This document shows, in pieces, positions 1-10,519 of a stretch of 64,000 bases of DNA (its first letter is position 1; each line of letters starts with the position of its first letter). The notes below the pieces were generated by a model, which was not told where the DNA came from, made no database searches, and saw nothing but the letters and a program-made list of their open reading frames with translations. Origin of the DNA: Pilaira anomala. Lineage: Eukaryota; Mucoromycota; Mucoromycetes; Mucorales; Mucoraceae. Location of the stretch: contig JAIXMQ010000008.1 of the NCBI GenBank assembly GCA_025716855.1, positions 682,001 to 746,000 on the forward strand, read 5' to 3'. The position numbers were made by a program, and so were the translations under genes.

Positions 1-832
1 GCTACTAATATTCCCATGATTGATTGAACTGGTCAGTCTGTAACGTGGTCAAACACCTGTTGTAAAAATTAGAAAGAACAAACATCTTTTGTAAAAATCA
101 GAGTCATATTTTGTAAATATGCTTTTACATTTTTTTTTCATAGATCAGAGAACTTGTAGAAATCTTATAGGAATGAGGTTAATAATATGAGCAGAAGTGT
201 CGATATTAACTGTAAAAATAATTTTAAACTAACATGCATGGTTATTTTTTTATATGTAAGTGGGTTGTGTTGAGTGAAGAATAAGTATGCTATATTTATA
301 CATTTTTAACATACAACCAAAAGAATTAAAATAATTATGTTTACCGATTTCCATTATCGCACATAAATAACTACACGTAATGAATTATGAAATAATTAAA
401 TATTGTTATCTATCATTTCATAATAATAGTAATGGTAATTTAATTGTTTGACAAGACAATAAATTCATAAATGCATAATCTTAATCTATATCGAATAATT
501 TTAACATAATTTTCAACTAACATTGAGTCTGTATTATTAGAATTATTGCCAAGAGCAATTCTAGTTGTTCGTGAAAAGCACGGACCATTTTATGTGCACA
601 TGACAACTCAGGGTCTATTACAAACGGAGATAGAATGAAAAAAAAGAATCTCTTTCACTTGACATTTTACCTTCCCCTCTTTTGTTCCAAAGTACATGAG
701 CATAACTTAAATGATAAACAAATGAAGTCATCAATGTATATGACTGCTTTCTTTTTAGCGTGTTTCAAAGGCCTGTTTTTTTCTCGCACGCTGTTTTCTT
801 TTTCTTTAAACAACCCATTACTTAACTGAACA
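1..832. other. AT-rich stretch without a convincing gene
   Basis: Strongly AT-rich DNA. Short ORFs exist (for example 635-829) but show no family resemblance and no coherent exon structure. I see no RNA gene or repeat here beyond short A/T runs. Confidence 0.5.
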
Positions 833-1709
833 ATGTCAAGAACAAGACCTGAAACTCCTGAACTCACGCTTCAATACGCCACAGACGATCCCGACTCCGA
901 CTACACTATCATAATAAGAAAAGCCGGCTTTTGGCCACGTAAAAGTGGACGAGAGAGAGAGAGAGACGAGGAGCCATTGAAGATGCAAACGTATCAAGGT
1001 GATTATATATACATATATGATAAATATGTTAATAAGTAAACGTTAAGTTTATTGAAAGTCTTAAAAATTAATATTAGATTTTTATTTGCGAGGAAAAAGA
1101 GGATGTATTTATACTAAAATAAAAGAGTGGAAAAAAGTCTGGTTCTTTGACAGTAGAAGCGATTTTGAATTTCATGAATATTCAGATGGAGCTTTGAGAT
1201 ACTGGGATATAAATTATTAATCAGAAATAAAGTATATGTCAGATAGAAGGTGGAACCATCCTCTAAATAGTAGTCAATGATAAAGATATATATCTGGTAT
1301 ATATCAATATATATTATTAAAACATTATAATTTATCTGACAATTTTTTTTTTTATATACATGTAGTAGAGGAGAAAGAAGAAGAGGAAGATATTGAGACG
1401 GTTGAGGAAGTAGATGATGATTTAGCTACAGTAAAGCAAGAAGAAGTAGAGAGTAAAATTGAAGAAGAAAGCGAAGACGAAGAACCAATGAAGCACGAAG
1501 ATATTGATGTAGACGAACTTGAGGAAGAAAAAATAGATGAAGAAGCTTACAATGAAATACTTGTAGCTTTAACACCTGAGGAAATAGAACATGTGTGTAG
1601 AGAAAGCATCGCATGCTATTATTCCTGGGGAAATGGATATTATCCAAGTGAAGAACCACTTGAGCATATTGTTCGTCGTTACGTAGTTAAATTACGAAAA
1701 ACCCCTTGA
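833..1709 (+). CDS. acidic protein of unknown function, two exons
   Basis: I do not recognise this protein. Exons 833..998 and 1366..1709 join in frame (GT at 999, TAG ending at 1365, phase 1) to give 169 aa; the 367-nt intron is long for this window. Exon 1 has a Pro/Asp-rich start and an Arg/Glu stretch. Exon 2 begins with a long Glu/Asp block, then a folded-looking tail with aromatic residues (CYYSWGNGYY) and a basic end. The open frame across the acidic block and the phase-matched splice support a real gene. It lies beside a broken helicase and several retroelements, so it may belong to a mobile-element gene set. The start ATG at 833 is the first in frame and could be wrong if another exon lies upstream. 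Confidence 0.5.
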
Positions 1710-1870
1710 ATAAGAAGATATGACACTTCCACTCCTTTCAGATCATAATGCAATTTATTGATATTTATTTGACATCTATTTACTACCAAGACAAGTATGC
1801 CCCACACTCCTTATCATGCAAATTTATCATGCACCAAAATTTCATGCAGTAGATTTGAATTTATATGGTG

Positions 1871-2563
1871 TTGCCACAACCTACAGTAAACATTTTCTTC
1901 CGTACTGTACTTCAACCCTTAAAACAATGGAGCACACCACAAGAATTACTTTCGTTTATGATCAATGACTACATAACTAATTTCAATGTTAAAGACGGTC
2001 GTTGATCTAAACCATTCGTTGTTTTCTGCAGTCGTGTTGATTTTTCTCTAACGTTGTATCAAATATTTCTTGATCTGGTCAAAGATTTATTTACCGAAGA
2101 AGTATCTATTACGGCAGCAAATCGTATCAAGGGTGTACGGGCGCAAGTCCAGAGTACCGAATGGAACTCAAATTTTCTTCAAGACCCAAATGCGTACTCA
2201 ATTGAGTGCGACGTGTTGATCGTAACCGACGTTTTACAAACTGGTCATAGTCTTGACTGTCACTTTACCACCAGCTATGATATACTTTTCAATAATATTC
2301 TTTCTTTTAGGGAAGAATTGCAATTCATCTCACGGCTGATATACTTGGACAGGACTGACGTTTGTCAGTTTAAGCATGCTTGGATTGAAAAGGCCGTAAG
2401 TAATCGTAGCATTGCAAGTATTTCGAAGATCACCGCTTCACTTGCATCCTTAATGAACGAAAACGGAAGCTCGTCGAATACAGGATTGATTAGTTCAATC
2501 ATTGCTGCTGTAAACGGTGAAATAGCCGATACAGGAAAATCGGCACGATTTCTTATGGGCTAA
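1871..2563 (+). pseudogene. C-terminal half of a helicase resembling the origin-binding (UL9-like) type, broken
   Basis: One reading frame, interrupted by a TGA near 2008, reads like a superfamily 2 helicase C-terminal domain. It has a KPFVVFCSRVDFSL segment (as in motif IV), a CDVLIVTDVLQTGHSLDCHF segment (motif V region) and a QFISRL segment where motif VI (Q..GR.R) is expected. The order and spacing resemble replication-origin-binding-protein helicases found repeatedly in Mucoromycota genomes; the family call is inference from pattern. I could not find a Walker A motif upstream, so the N-terminal half is missing or unrecognisable. The intact stretch 2054-2563 is 169 aa. It neighbours another broken ORF and a LINE insertion. 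Confidence 0.4.
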
Positions 2564-2681
2564 TGAATATAAACTTCTATCTGGCATCACTACGTCACAA
2601 AGCCTTAAAGTTGGCATTTACAAGCCTTAATGCCATAACTTAGCTTTTGGCGTCACCACATTATAATTCTGGTAGACTGGC

Positions 2682-3434
2682 GTGAGATTTAAGCCTAGGT
2701 GTTCGTCAATTTCAAAAATTGACATAACTTATGATTCAAGTATTCACTCCCACACCATTTACACTTCCTCTTGGGTACAGAATAAAATTAAGAATTTTTC
2801 AGAAGGAAAAGGTGCCCAGACAATCCGTACAATGATGCAAGGACTAAACACTGAATCTACTTTGGACGTGGCAGGCCTGTTAGATGAATTGCAGTACGTG
2901 AACGTTAATGAATTGATTACAACTCACCTTAAAAGCAGCACAAGTTCGCTTCAAGAAAGGGTTAAATGTTCAGAAAATCCGACTGATTCGTTTAATGTTG
3001 TAACCAACATTCTTAAGCTTTCCTCGTTTATTTCAACTTCTTCAATATCAAATTCACTTCAACCTTTTTACTGTTTTTTGTATTATCTTGATTATCGATT
3101 ATATGTCTTAAACCCCAATGATGCAACTAAATCAAGATATTGGTTAATATGTGATGGATATAAAACGGATGATCACTCTCACCAAGTAAAAGTTAGAATG
3201 GTTCAAATGATAAACAGAATTGTAAATCGTCTGTCAGGAAGTCAATGGATATATGCTATCCAAGATGATAGATTCAACACAACTCTGACTTCTTTAAAAG
3301 TATTTGAAATTATTATTAAACAAGCAGGAGATGACAAGACATATGAACTTATTTTCGGTAAAAACAACAATTTTAATTCCGATTATACAAACTACACGTC
3401 TACTCAGGTAAGAAGAAGTTGTCGGTATACCTAA
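2682..3434 (+). pseudogene. unidentified 250-aa ORF, possible continuation of the helicase-like gene
   Basis: The open frame shows coding character (varied composition, no low-complexity) but I recognise no domain. It begins with a GTG-type start after 120 nt of degenerate sequence following the helicase-like ORF, in the same orientation. It ends at a donor-like site (CAG followed by GTAAGA near 3408), a few tens of bases before LINE sequence begins. I infer that it was part of the same multi-exon gene as the upstream helicase fragment and was cut by the LINE. A stand-alone gene is also possible. Confidence 0.35.
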
Positions 3435-3524
3435 TAACATATTAAACATTGTTTCTAACCACTTCTTTTCTTCCCGAGTTCACATTAATATTAATGGCCA
3501 CATCACTGACTAGCATCTCATGGA

Positions 3525-4139
3525 TTGCGTCAAGGTGACCCTCTTAGCCCTTTACTCTTTAACATTGCTTTCGACCCCTTTCTTCGACTTGTTTCCCAAG
3601 ACCTCCCCTTTCAAGGCTTCCCCTTTTCTCTTCCACTGCCTTTGCTTTCTCCATCACCTATACCGCCTCCAATCAAGATTCTTGCATATGCTGATGATGC
3701 TCTCGTCCTATTGAACACTCAATCTAACTTCGTCCGTCTACAATACCACCTTCTTCAAACATACTGCCAAGCTTCCAATACTAAACTTAACATTACCGAA
3801 ACCGAAGCATTTCCTCTTTCTGGAATAGCTGACCCTCAATGGAAATCTTTCCTTCAGCCCTACAATATCTCACAGTGGTTTGATCATAAATCTTTTTCAC
3901 CTTTACGTTACTTAGGTTATCCCGCCTTCTTTTCCACCTCACAAAAAACAGTCTTCTTTGACAAGTTACTTCAAACCATTACCACTTCTTGTCAAATCCA
4001 CTCACAACGTCAACTGTTCATTCGTGGACGTGTAACTGTTCTTAACACTTTGATCCTATCTCGTTTATGGCATGTCCTACGGCTCTTTCCTCTGACTAAG
4101 CAGCAACTTGCAAAACTAAAAAGTATGTATCATATCTAA
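3525..4139 (+). pseudogene. LINE reverse transcriptase fragment
   Basis: The fragment opens with RQGDPLSPLLFNIAFDPFLR, the conserved motif before the catalytic palm, and carries the ILAYADDALVL active site (YADD). The thumb-like region follows (RGRVTVLNTLILSRLWHV). The endonuclease and N-terminal fingers are absent and the frame breaks after about 204 aa, so this copy cannot be autonomous. Its product would have reverse-transcribed the LINE RNA at a nicked target. Confidence 0.8.
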
Positions 4140-5362
4140 TTTTATTAACCAATCTTGCCGGCCCTCTATCCTAACCCGTAATATTTTTTTTACCTTTTTC
4201 TTCCTTTTTCTCCTCTTTAGATTCACTGCTCTGTCGCTCCTACTCCGGTGTCAATATCAATTTACCAACTAGTCTCTGTCTCCCGGTTTCTGAATCTATT
4301 CAAATTCACAATATCCTACCAGCCCATCCCCCTCAAGTCCTCTACACACCTAATCCCCCCGCTTCTTTTCCAGCCCTATCTTCAAACGTAAACTTTTTAC
4401 CTCTCACATCTTCACCCCCGAACCCCTCACTACTCATCTTCGTTACCGCTATTTTAACCGCACTGAACTACAAACTCACTCTGGCATCTCAAAATCCATT
4501 ATCACTTCACTCCGTGTAAAAAATAGTCCGCGCAAAACCCTTTATTACTAAACATTTCCATCAAGTTACTACTAATATTTCATCTCCCTGTAGATCTTAC
4601 TCCTTTTCTCAAATATATTCTTCATATCCGTCAAACTTCCACCTTCCCCACTGAACTCTCAGATATACAAAAACTCTGTCTCCCCTCCACCTTTACCTTA
4701 CTTCAACACACACTTACTCACCCGTTTCCTTGCCCTTGTCACTCCATAAACACCGCCACTATCGACTCCAGACCTGTCTTCCTACTATCCCTAAAACGTC
4801 TTGGAACGCTTCTGGTCTTACTCGATACCTCTTAAGTCACGTACTATCTGTTACCGCATTATCCACCACAAAATTCCTCACTGGGGCATCATGCATCATA
4901 TTCTGCCTCTTAAAGTCACATCCAACATTTGTACTCGTTGCTCCAGCCATCCAATTCCATTTTTCTACCTCTTTTTCGACTTGTTTAACCATTGCCAACC
5001 TGGACTCACTTCCAACCGATTCTCTTTCCTCCACCGAATGATTCAGCTGACACTTTCTATCTGATATCTTCACCTCTCTGCAAAATATTTCCAACAAAAA
5101 TCTTCCTCACCGAAAAAAGAACTCAAACACTCAATTCGAATCACTGTCTTCTATCCAAATAATTCTCTGTATCGTTCAAGCCATCTGGTCTGCTCACTGG
5201 ACTTTATCTTTCACGATACACCTTTCCACCACTCTAACATCACTCGTGCTGCCACCAAACTTATCCAACAACTAGAAGCTGAAAAAGCTCTGACCACCAA
5301 CTCCTAACTGCATCCATAAAACTCATATTTTCTTCTCATTTACGTTCTCTCGAGTCGTCCAC

Positions 5363-5417
<55 letters not shown>

Positions 5418-5509
5418 CATACCCCCCCGCCCCTTTTTAGATAGATTTAATTCCTTTTTTTTTTATTTTTCTAAAAACCGTCCCTGCGACGTGTATAAAT
5501 AAATTAACT

Positions 5510-5546
5510 GAAGCAATCTCCGATTGCTTCCCTACAAAAAAAAAAA
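5510..5546 (+). other. 3' terminal hairpin and A tail of LINE copy 1
   Basis: A perfect 9-bp stem, GAAGCAATC / GATTGCTTC, with a TCC loop lies at 5510-5530. It is followed by the 5-nt spacer CCTAC and an A run. The other two LINE copies have the same layout with different stem sequences. Confidence 0.7.
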
Positions 5547-5552
5547 TACCAA

Positions 5553-5710
5553 TCATCGTGTCACATTGACCCATGTTCCTGGTGTAGTTAAAATAGAATA
5601 ACCAGAACCTGTCAATGTTAACGGATAATCCATGTTACTATTTACCGGATCAGTATTACTGGACGATAGTATATAGAACTTAGTAGAACGAATGTTTATT
5701 AGTAATCGGT
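5553..5710 (-). pseudogene. possible C-terminal exon of an unidentified gene
   Basis: On the minus strand an open frame of about 50 codons ends in TGA at 5553-5555 and reads as ordinary protein, with a Ser/Thr/Gly-rich C-terminus (TGSGYSILTTPGTWVNVTR). No start, acceptor or upstream exon is clear, and an in-frame stop lies just upstream. It abuts the LINE 1 tail, so it may be the remnant of a gene cut by that insertion. Confidence 0.25.
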
Positions 5711-5887
5711 GGATAATAGATTAAGTGGTAGTGACCGTGTATATGTGAATATGTGAGTGAAGTATTATATGAACATGTCTGGTCACATCACTTTTCTTTT
5801 TTCCCATTAGTTGAAATGAACATTATAGAAAATATCAATAATCCAATTTTACTCTTACTTGCACAATCTCATTTCTATCTAATATAA

Positions 5888-5930
<43 letters not shown>

Positions 5931-6294
5931 CAAAAGGTAAATTGAAGAAATATGAAAAAATCCCATTAAATATAGACCATCAAAGGATCAGAAAAACTTA
6001 TCCTCAACAATGTAATTCTGTCGATTTTTCTATGATGTGGTAAAAAATACTTTAACTTTTTTTTTTTTAGTTTAATAAACTATCTTTATATTTCTTTTAT
6101 CTTTTTTTTTTTAGTTTGTTAAGTAGTTCTTTGTATGAGACTATAACTGGTGTTGTAGTTCAACTATATAGTATTTTTACTTACAGATTTAATCTTTTTA
6201 TAGTAGAAGTGTCATATTTTTAAGGTACACCTCCACCTCTGGGAAAAAGGGTTATTTTACTGCTTAACTTTACTTACGAAAAAATGAATATATA

Positions 6295-6712
6295 CTGGGT
6301 TTCCCACCATTTTTTCAAAAAATTGAGTGTAATTTTTCAAAAAACGCTGCACTATTTTTTCAAAAAACTCGGACTATTTTTTCAAAAAGGGCTAAGATTT
6401 TTAAAAAAAAAAAACTGCCCTTATTTTTCTAATAAAAATTAAAACCATGTGTGATCTTTTGACTCCTCGAATTTTGGAATCGGTTATAAATGTAACTTTA
6501 CAAGATTGCCGTGGATGGATCCTCCATTCTGTTAGTTTTTTCCCTCGCTGTCTTGCAATGGAAAAAATGCTTTAAACTTTTGAATAAAATTAAATTTTTT
6601 TTTTAAAAAATCTGTGCCTTTTTGAAAAAATAGTCTGAGTTTTTTGAAAAAATAGTGCAGCGTTTTTTGAAAAATTACACTCAATTTTTTGAAAAAATGG
6701 TGGGAAATCCAG
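6295..6712. mobile_element. 418-bp MITE with terminal inverted repeats, TA-flanked
   Basis: The element is flanked by TA (6293-6294 and 6713-6714). It starts CTGGGTTTCCCACC and ends in the reverse complement of CTGGATTTCCCACC. The inverted repeats run about 105 bp (to about 6400 and from about 6605) with few mismatches. Each arm contains about four copies of a TTTTTTCAAAAAA unit spaced roughly 24 bp apart. The centre has no ORF. This fits a non-autonomous Tc1/mariner-type element. Its ends resemble those of the Fanzor-bearing element at 10923-13961. Confidence 0.75.
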
Positions 6713-6729
6713 TATATCTGTAATTATTT
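6713..6729. repeat. target-site duplication of LINE copy 3, tail side
   Basis: TATATCTGTAATTATTT here matches 7923-7939 exactly. The last bases overlap the T run of the tail. Confidence 0.8.
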
Positions 6730-7922
6730 TTTTTGTATGGGATCCGAGGATCCGGTTTTATTTTAAGTCCTTTAAAAGTCACGATGAGGGGATTAAAAGA
6801 CTATAACATTTACAAGGGGAGAAAAAAAAAAGGTTTTTAGGGTTGGGAAAATAAAATAATAAAGAAAATAACTTGAAAAGAAAGAAAAGAAAAAAAAGAA
6901 TCTTCATACAAACCCCCATTACTTTCATTCCGAGTCGGCAAGTTGTAGTTCAGAGTCAAGACGAGATAGTTGTTTAAAGATAGTGTTGCAAATTATGTGA
7001 GGCAGGAAAGGTGTGTTGTCAAAAATGAAACGCCAGTGAGCTGACCATATACTTTGAATTGTACAAGCAAAAATCTGATAAGTGCATAAGTCAGGAAAAA
7101 GAGCGATTGAGCCGTCTCGTTGAAAATAATCGGGAAGGGAGAATGAGAGAACCTGTGGCCAAAAGGAGGATATGGTTTGAGGGATATCGATAGGAGAGAT
7201 ATAGGTGTGATAAATTTCTGTCCATATGGATGCTTTAAGCGGACAGAAAAATAAAAAGTGATCAGTGGTTTCGTCAGTAGGTACAGAAGATGAACAAAGG
7301 GGGCAAGATGGTGAAGGGTGGGAGTCAGGGATAAATCGGTGAAGAATAGACTTGGTGGGTAACTTGTTATTCAACGTGCGATACCAGATTGTTCTAGCAT
7401 GGAGAGGGATTTTAAGTTGCCAAAAGCTGCACCATTTAATGGATTGGAATACCAAGGAAGGGGTAGTAGGGGCAATTATCACCTTAAAATACTTTATGGA
7501 ATTAATGGGAAGAGTGGAAGTGACCAAGCCAGTTCGGATGATTTGAAGTTCATGGTTGAAATGAAATATATCAGACGCTAAGAGTTTTTTGGCACCAGGG
7601 TAATCTCGGAGCAATTGTTGAGGAGGAATAAAAGTAACGAAGGCAGGATGAGATTCTGGAAGAAAATGAGCAATAATATCTGTAAAAGGGAGAGTGAGAC
7701 AAGTGGATATGTTGATGTGACAACGATCAAAAGATCGAGGTAACAAATCAACTGTGCGAAAAAATTTTGTAAATATATTACTAAATTGAAGGTTATTACC
7801 AGCTAGAGCATGAGAGGCCCAAGGAGAGGATCGGCAAGTACTAAAAATAAGAGAGAATTGATATGTAGGGAATTGTGGTGATGAATATATCCAATGAAAA
7901 ACATAGCGAAGGGTGGAGTAGC
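6727..7922 (-). mobile_element. 5'-truncated LINE retrotransposon, copy 3 (minus strand)
   Basis: Read on the minus strand, it encodes the LINE C-terminus including the zf-RVT-like block (ARTIWYRTLNNKLPTKSILH ... CPLCSS ... DHLFFFCPLKASIW, 6925-7746). It ends in a hairpin (6740-6753), the 5-nt spacer CATAC and an A tail (T run 6727-6734 on the plus strand). It is flanked by a 17-bp target-site duplication (6713-6729 and 7923-7939). Because that duplication includes the TA of the MITE next to it, this LINE inserted after the MITE. Confidence 0.85.
6735..6753 (-). other. 3' terminal hairpin of LINE copy 3
   Basis: On the minus strand GGATC pairs with GATCC across a short loop (6740-6753). The spacer CATAC (6735-6739) follows, then the A tail. 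Confidence 0.6.
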
Positions 7923-7939
7923 TATATCTGTAATTATTT
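7923..7939. repeat. target-site duplication of LINE copy 3, 5' side
   Basis: Exact 17-bp match to 6713-6729. It marks the truncated 5' end of the LINE. Confidence 0.8.
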
Positions 7940-9321
7940 ATTTACACATATGAAAAAACACCTCCTTCCTAAAGACGAAAAAAAAAAGGCTATATATTTG
8001 CACTGGAGGTGTATTTGGCGTTGTATGAAAAAAAATTTAAAATTACAACGTCATAAATTTGTATTGGAGATGTTTTTAGAGGTGTACCAAGAATTAACCT
8101 TCTTTTATCTATCGAAAATGCTTTCTCGTGATTATGCAATGTGTTTACTGTTTGGACTTGAATTTAATCCTGAAAATGTAATAAAAGCAAGAGAAAAATT
8201 AGTAAAATATGGCGACCTTGAAGTTTGTTTCGAAACATCTGTAAAAAGCCCCATCTTAGTTCCAATCAACCGAATTCCTTATGACCCTTTTACCTGTAAG
8301 AGGTATATTCAAGCAGCTCCCAGAATTAGTGAAGTCGAGAATAGCATCCAACTTTGTAAGTAATTTAGAGTCTTTTTTTAAGAGCAATTACTAATACCCA
8401 AAATATAGGCAGCGACTCGCAAATTGCGCCATTTGTGAATGCAATTTTTGGAATTGATATGCAAGCCTACCCAGATTATGAAAAACAACGTATTTGTGCA
8501 GAGGATATCTTTAGAATCGTGAAATTGTATACAAAAAAATTTGAATCGGAATCTGATTTTATGCAATGGTGTAAAGGAAAGGTGAATTATACTCAAGTAT
8601 CATTTTCAAGAAAGAGAAAAGAATCAGGAAGCACACCTAGAATGAGAGAGTTATACGTTTTGAAATCAGAATTACATAGTAGTCTTATTACAATTAATTT
8701 TTATGAGCGTTTACGTACTTACTTTTTCTTTCTGTTGTAGAAAACGTTGTAAAGAACATTGTTACAAAATTGTCTTATTTTCAAAAACACATGGAAAACC
8801 TGAAAAAAGACTTCATATTAGTTGGATATGTGCGAAAGTCAGTTAAATCAGCACAGTATCGGGTCAAGAATATTCAGAGCATGGTTAATAGTTTATATTC
8901 AAGATCGAATGTGGATAAATGTTTTGTTTCTTACTCTTCAGATGCCAATAGCGATATCACCACAAGAGACTTTAGAGATAATATCAAAACACTAGAAAAG
9001 ATACAAAATGTTCATGGCAATACTCAAAGTATATATATTATATGTATATTTCCATTAAGTATTAATTTTGATAAATCCACTCTTTATTTTAGAAATGATT
9101 AATTTTATCTCCTCGTCAAAACAAAAAGTTTGCATAGTCATCATAGACTATGCTGGTCTCTCTACTGACCCAGTAAACATTCAACAATTCATAATGTAAT
9201 TCTTTTTAAAGATTAAAGCTCTTGATAAGTGCTTATTACGTTTGTTTTTTATAGGGATAACGATGCAATTGAGAAAATAATAATTGACTGTTTCCCATAT
9301 ACTTGCGATGCAATAGAATTT

Positions 9322-9336
9322 GAAAGAAGCCATATA
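9322..9336. repeat. target-site duplication of LINE copy 2, 5' side
   Basis: GAAAGAAGCCATATA matches 10185-10199 exactly. It encodes ERSHI in the interrupted gene. Confidence 0.9.
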
Positions 9337-10184
9337 AGCTCGTTTTGCTGGCTTAAGTACACATCCATATGTTCCGGTCACTCATGATATAAGCGATGCA
9401 CAACCGTTTATAGACTCCTGTCCCATACTGACATCACAAAGACAATTCTCATCTAAATTATTCCGCCTTATGTGTACTTCAGTCCCTGCTCTTCCTCCTC
9501 GCCTGATAACTGAAAGAAATGGCTGTCCTTTTGGAAGTTTCCCATTCTTCATATGGCGCGGAATGTATGGTACCGCCTGTTATCGAATAAATTGGCTTGT
9601 CGGTCAACTTTGAATCGATTCATCCCGATGGTTATCTCTACTCCTTTTTGTGTTGTGTGTTCTCTATCACTTTGTCTACGAATGCCCTTTAAAACTTATG
9701 GTATGGCAGGAACTATGGCCGTCCTTTTTCGATGTTCCTTTTTCAATAGACCGACTCAAACAAGCTCTTTTTGATCTGAATTTTCCTCCTGTATCCACAG
9801 TCAATAATCTTCCACCGTCGGTATGTATCGGTCATACTCTTTTAGCTATATGGCGCTCACACTTCAACTTTGTATTTAACGAACAACCTTTTCTTCCCTC
9901 TGTGGTGATAACTCAAACACGGTCTATGTTATTGACTTCCTCTCGCGAAAAGATGGTCCAGTTAGGACAAACTCCTTTCCCTCTTCCTCATTTCTCCATT
10001 GAACTTTAGCAATTACAAGCCTTTTTGTTGATACTCTAAACAAAACTTACTCTTTCTACACCCAAAAAAAAAAAAAAAAAAAAAAATTCAAAAACCCCTC
10101 CAAACCTTCAAAAACATTTAATGTGACTTTAATTTCTCACTAATAAAATATCAGAGTCGCTCTGCGAGCTCCTTATAAAAAAAA
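9337..10184 (+). mobile_element. 5'-truncated LINE retrotransposon, copy 2
   Basis: It carries only the LINE C-terminus (ARNVWYRLLSNKLACRSTLN, CVVCSL, then IGHTLLAIWRSHFNFVF), an internal A tract (about 10064-10086), a hairpin and an A tail (10177-10184). It is bracketed by a perfect 15-bp target-site duplication (9322-9336 and 10185-10199). It sits inside the last coding exon of the serine-recombinase-like gene. Confidence 0.9.
10154..10176 (+). other. 3' terminal hairpin of LINE copy 2
   Basis: GAGTCGC pairs with GCGA-G-CTC (4 bp, one bulged G, 3 bp) around a TCT loop at 10154-10171. The spacer CTTAT follows, then the A tail. Confidence 0.6.
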
Positions 10185-10199
10185 GAAAGAAGCCATATA
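10185..10199. repeat. target-site duplication of LINE copy 2, 3' side
   Basis: Exact 15-bp copy of 9322-9336, directly after the A tail. Host coding sequence resumes at 10200. Confidence 0.9.
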
Positions 10200-10519
10200 C
10201 TCGATAATGTCAAGACATTATCGCTCTTTAATTGTAGAGAAACGCCACACCAAAGATCAAAAACATAATTGTTTTAAACTTTATAACCGCTAAATTTACC
10301 TCCCAATTGATCCACACCCTTCTATTTATGTTAACATCTCCATTTTATTTTAATGAGCTGAATGTAACAAGTACTTCTCAATTTTAGCATGTATTAAGTA
10401 ATAAATTGTGATAGACATTGGCTGTTGTTTTTTATTATATTAAATTCAACACTATAACTTTAGTAAACTTCTCGTTTTAAACCTTTCCTGAGAATCATTA
10501 ATTTTATTTGTCATTTTTT

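Larger units (their letters stand above)
3441..5546 (+). mobile_element. 5'-truncated LINE retrotransposon, copy 1
   Basis: This non-LTR retrotransposon fragment contains the C-terminal half of reverse transcriptase, a degenerate downstream region with the zinc-binding zf-RVT-like C-terminus (around 4800-4960, with a CTRCSS motif), an internal A tract of about 47 nt (5368-5414), a short 3' tail, a hairpin and a terminal A run (5536-5546). The 5' boundary is where LINE similarity starts, near 3441. I could not find a convincing target-site duplication for this copy. Two further copies lie at 6727-7922 (minus) and 9337-10184. Confidence 0.75.
8118..10268 (+). pseudogene. serine-recombinase-like gene disrupted by a LINE
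   Basis: Exons 8118..8355, 8409..8678, 8741..9028, 9093..9195, 9255..9336 and, beyond the LINE, 10200..10268 join in frame with no stops: 1050 nt, 349 aa. The C-terminal part starts ILVGYVRKS, matching the Y-x-R-x-S signature of serine resolvases. About 75 residues later comes IDYAGLST, matching D-x-x-G-x-S-T but lacking the usual arginines. The N-terminal half (MLSRDYAMCLLFGLEF, ETSVKSPILVP, KRY) is unrecognised. I believe the family is multicopy in Mucorales. The LINE at 9337-10184 replaces the last 22 codons with about 17 foreign ones before a stop. The ATG at 8118 is the most conserved start by comparison with the relic at 10520-10715; the frame is open further upstream. Confidence 0.6.

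Noticed and set aside
635..829. 64-aa ORF
   Set aside because: Low-complexity composition, opposite-strand ORF of equal length, no splice context or family resemblance.
3425..5560. Target-site duplication for LINE copy 1 (ATACC near 3428 and 5546)
   Set aside because: Only about five bases match, expected by chance; the true 5' junction remains uncertain.
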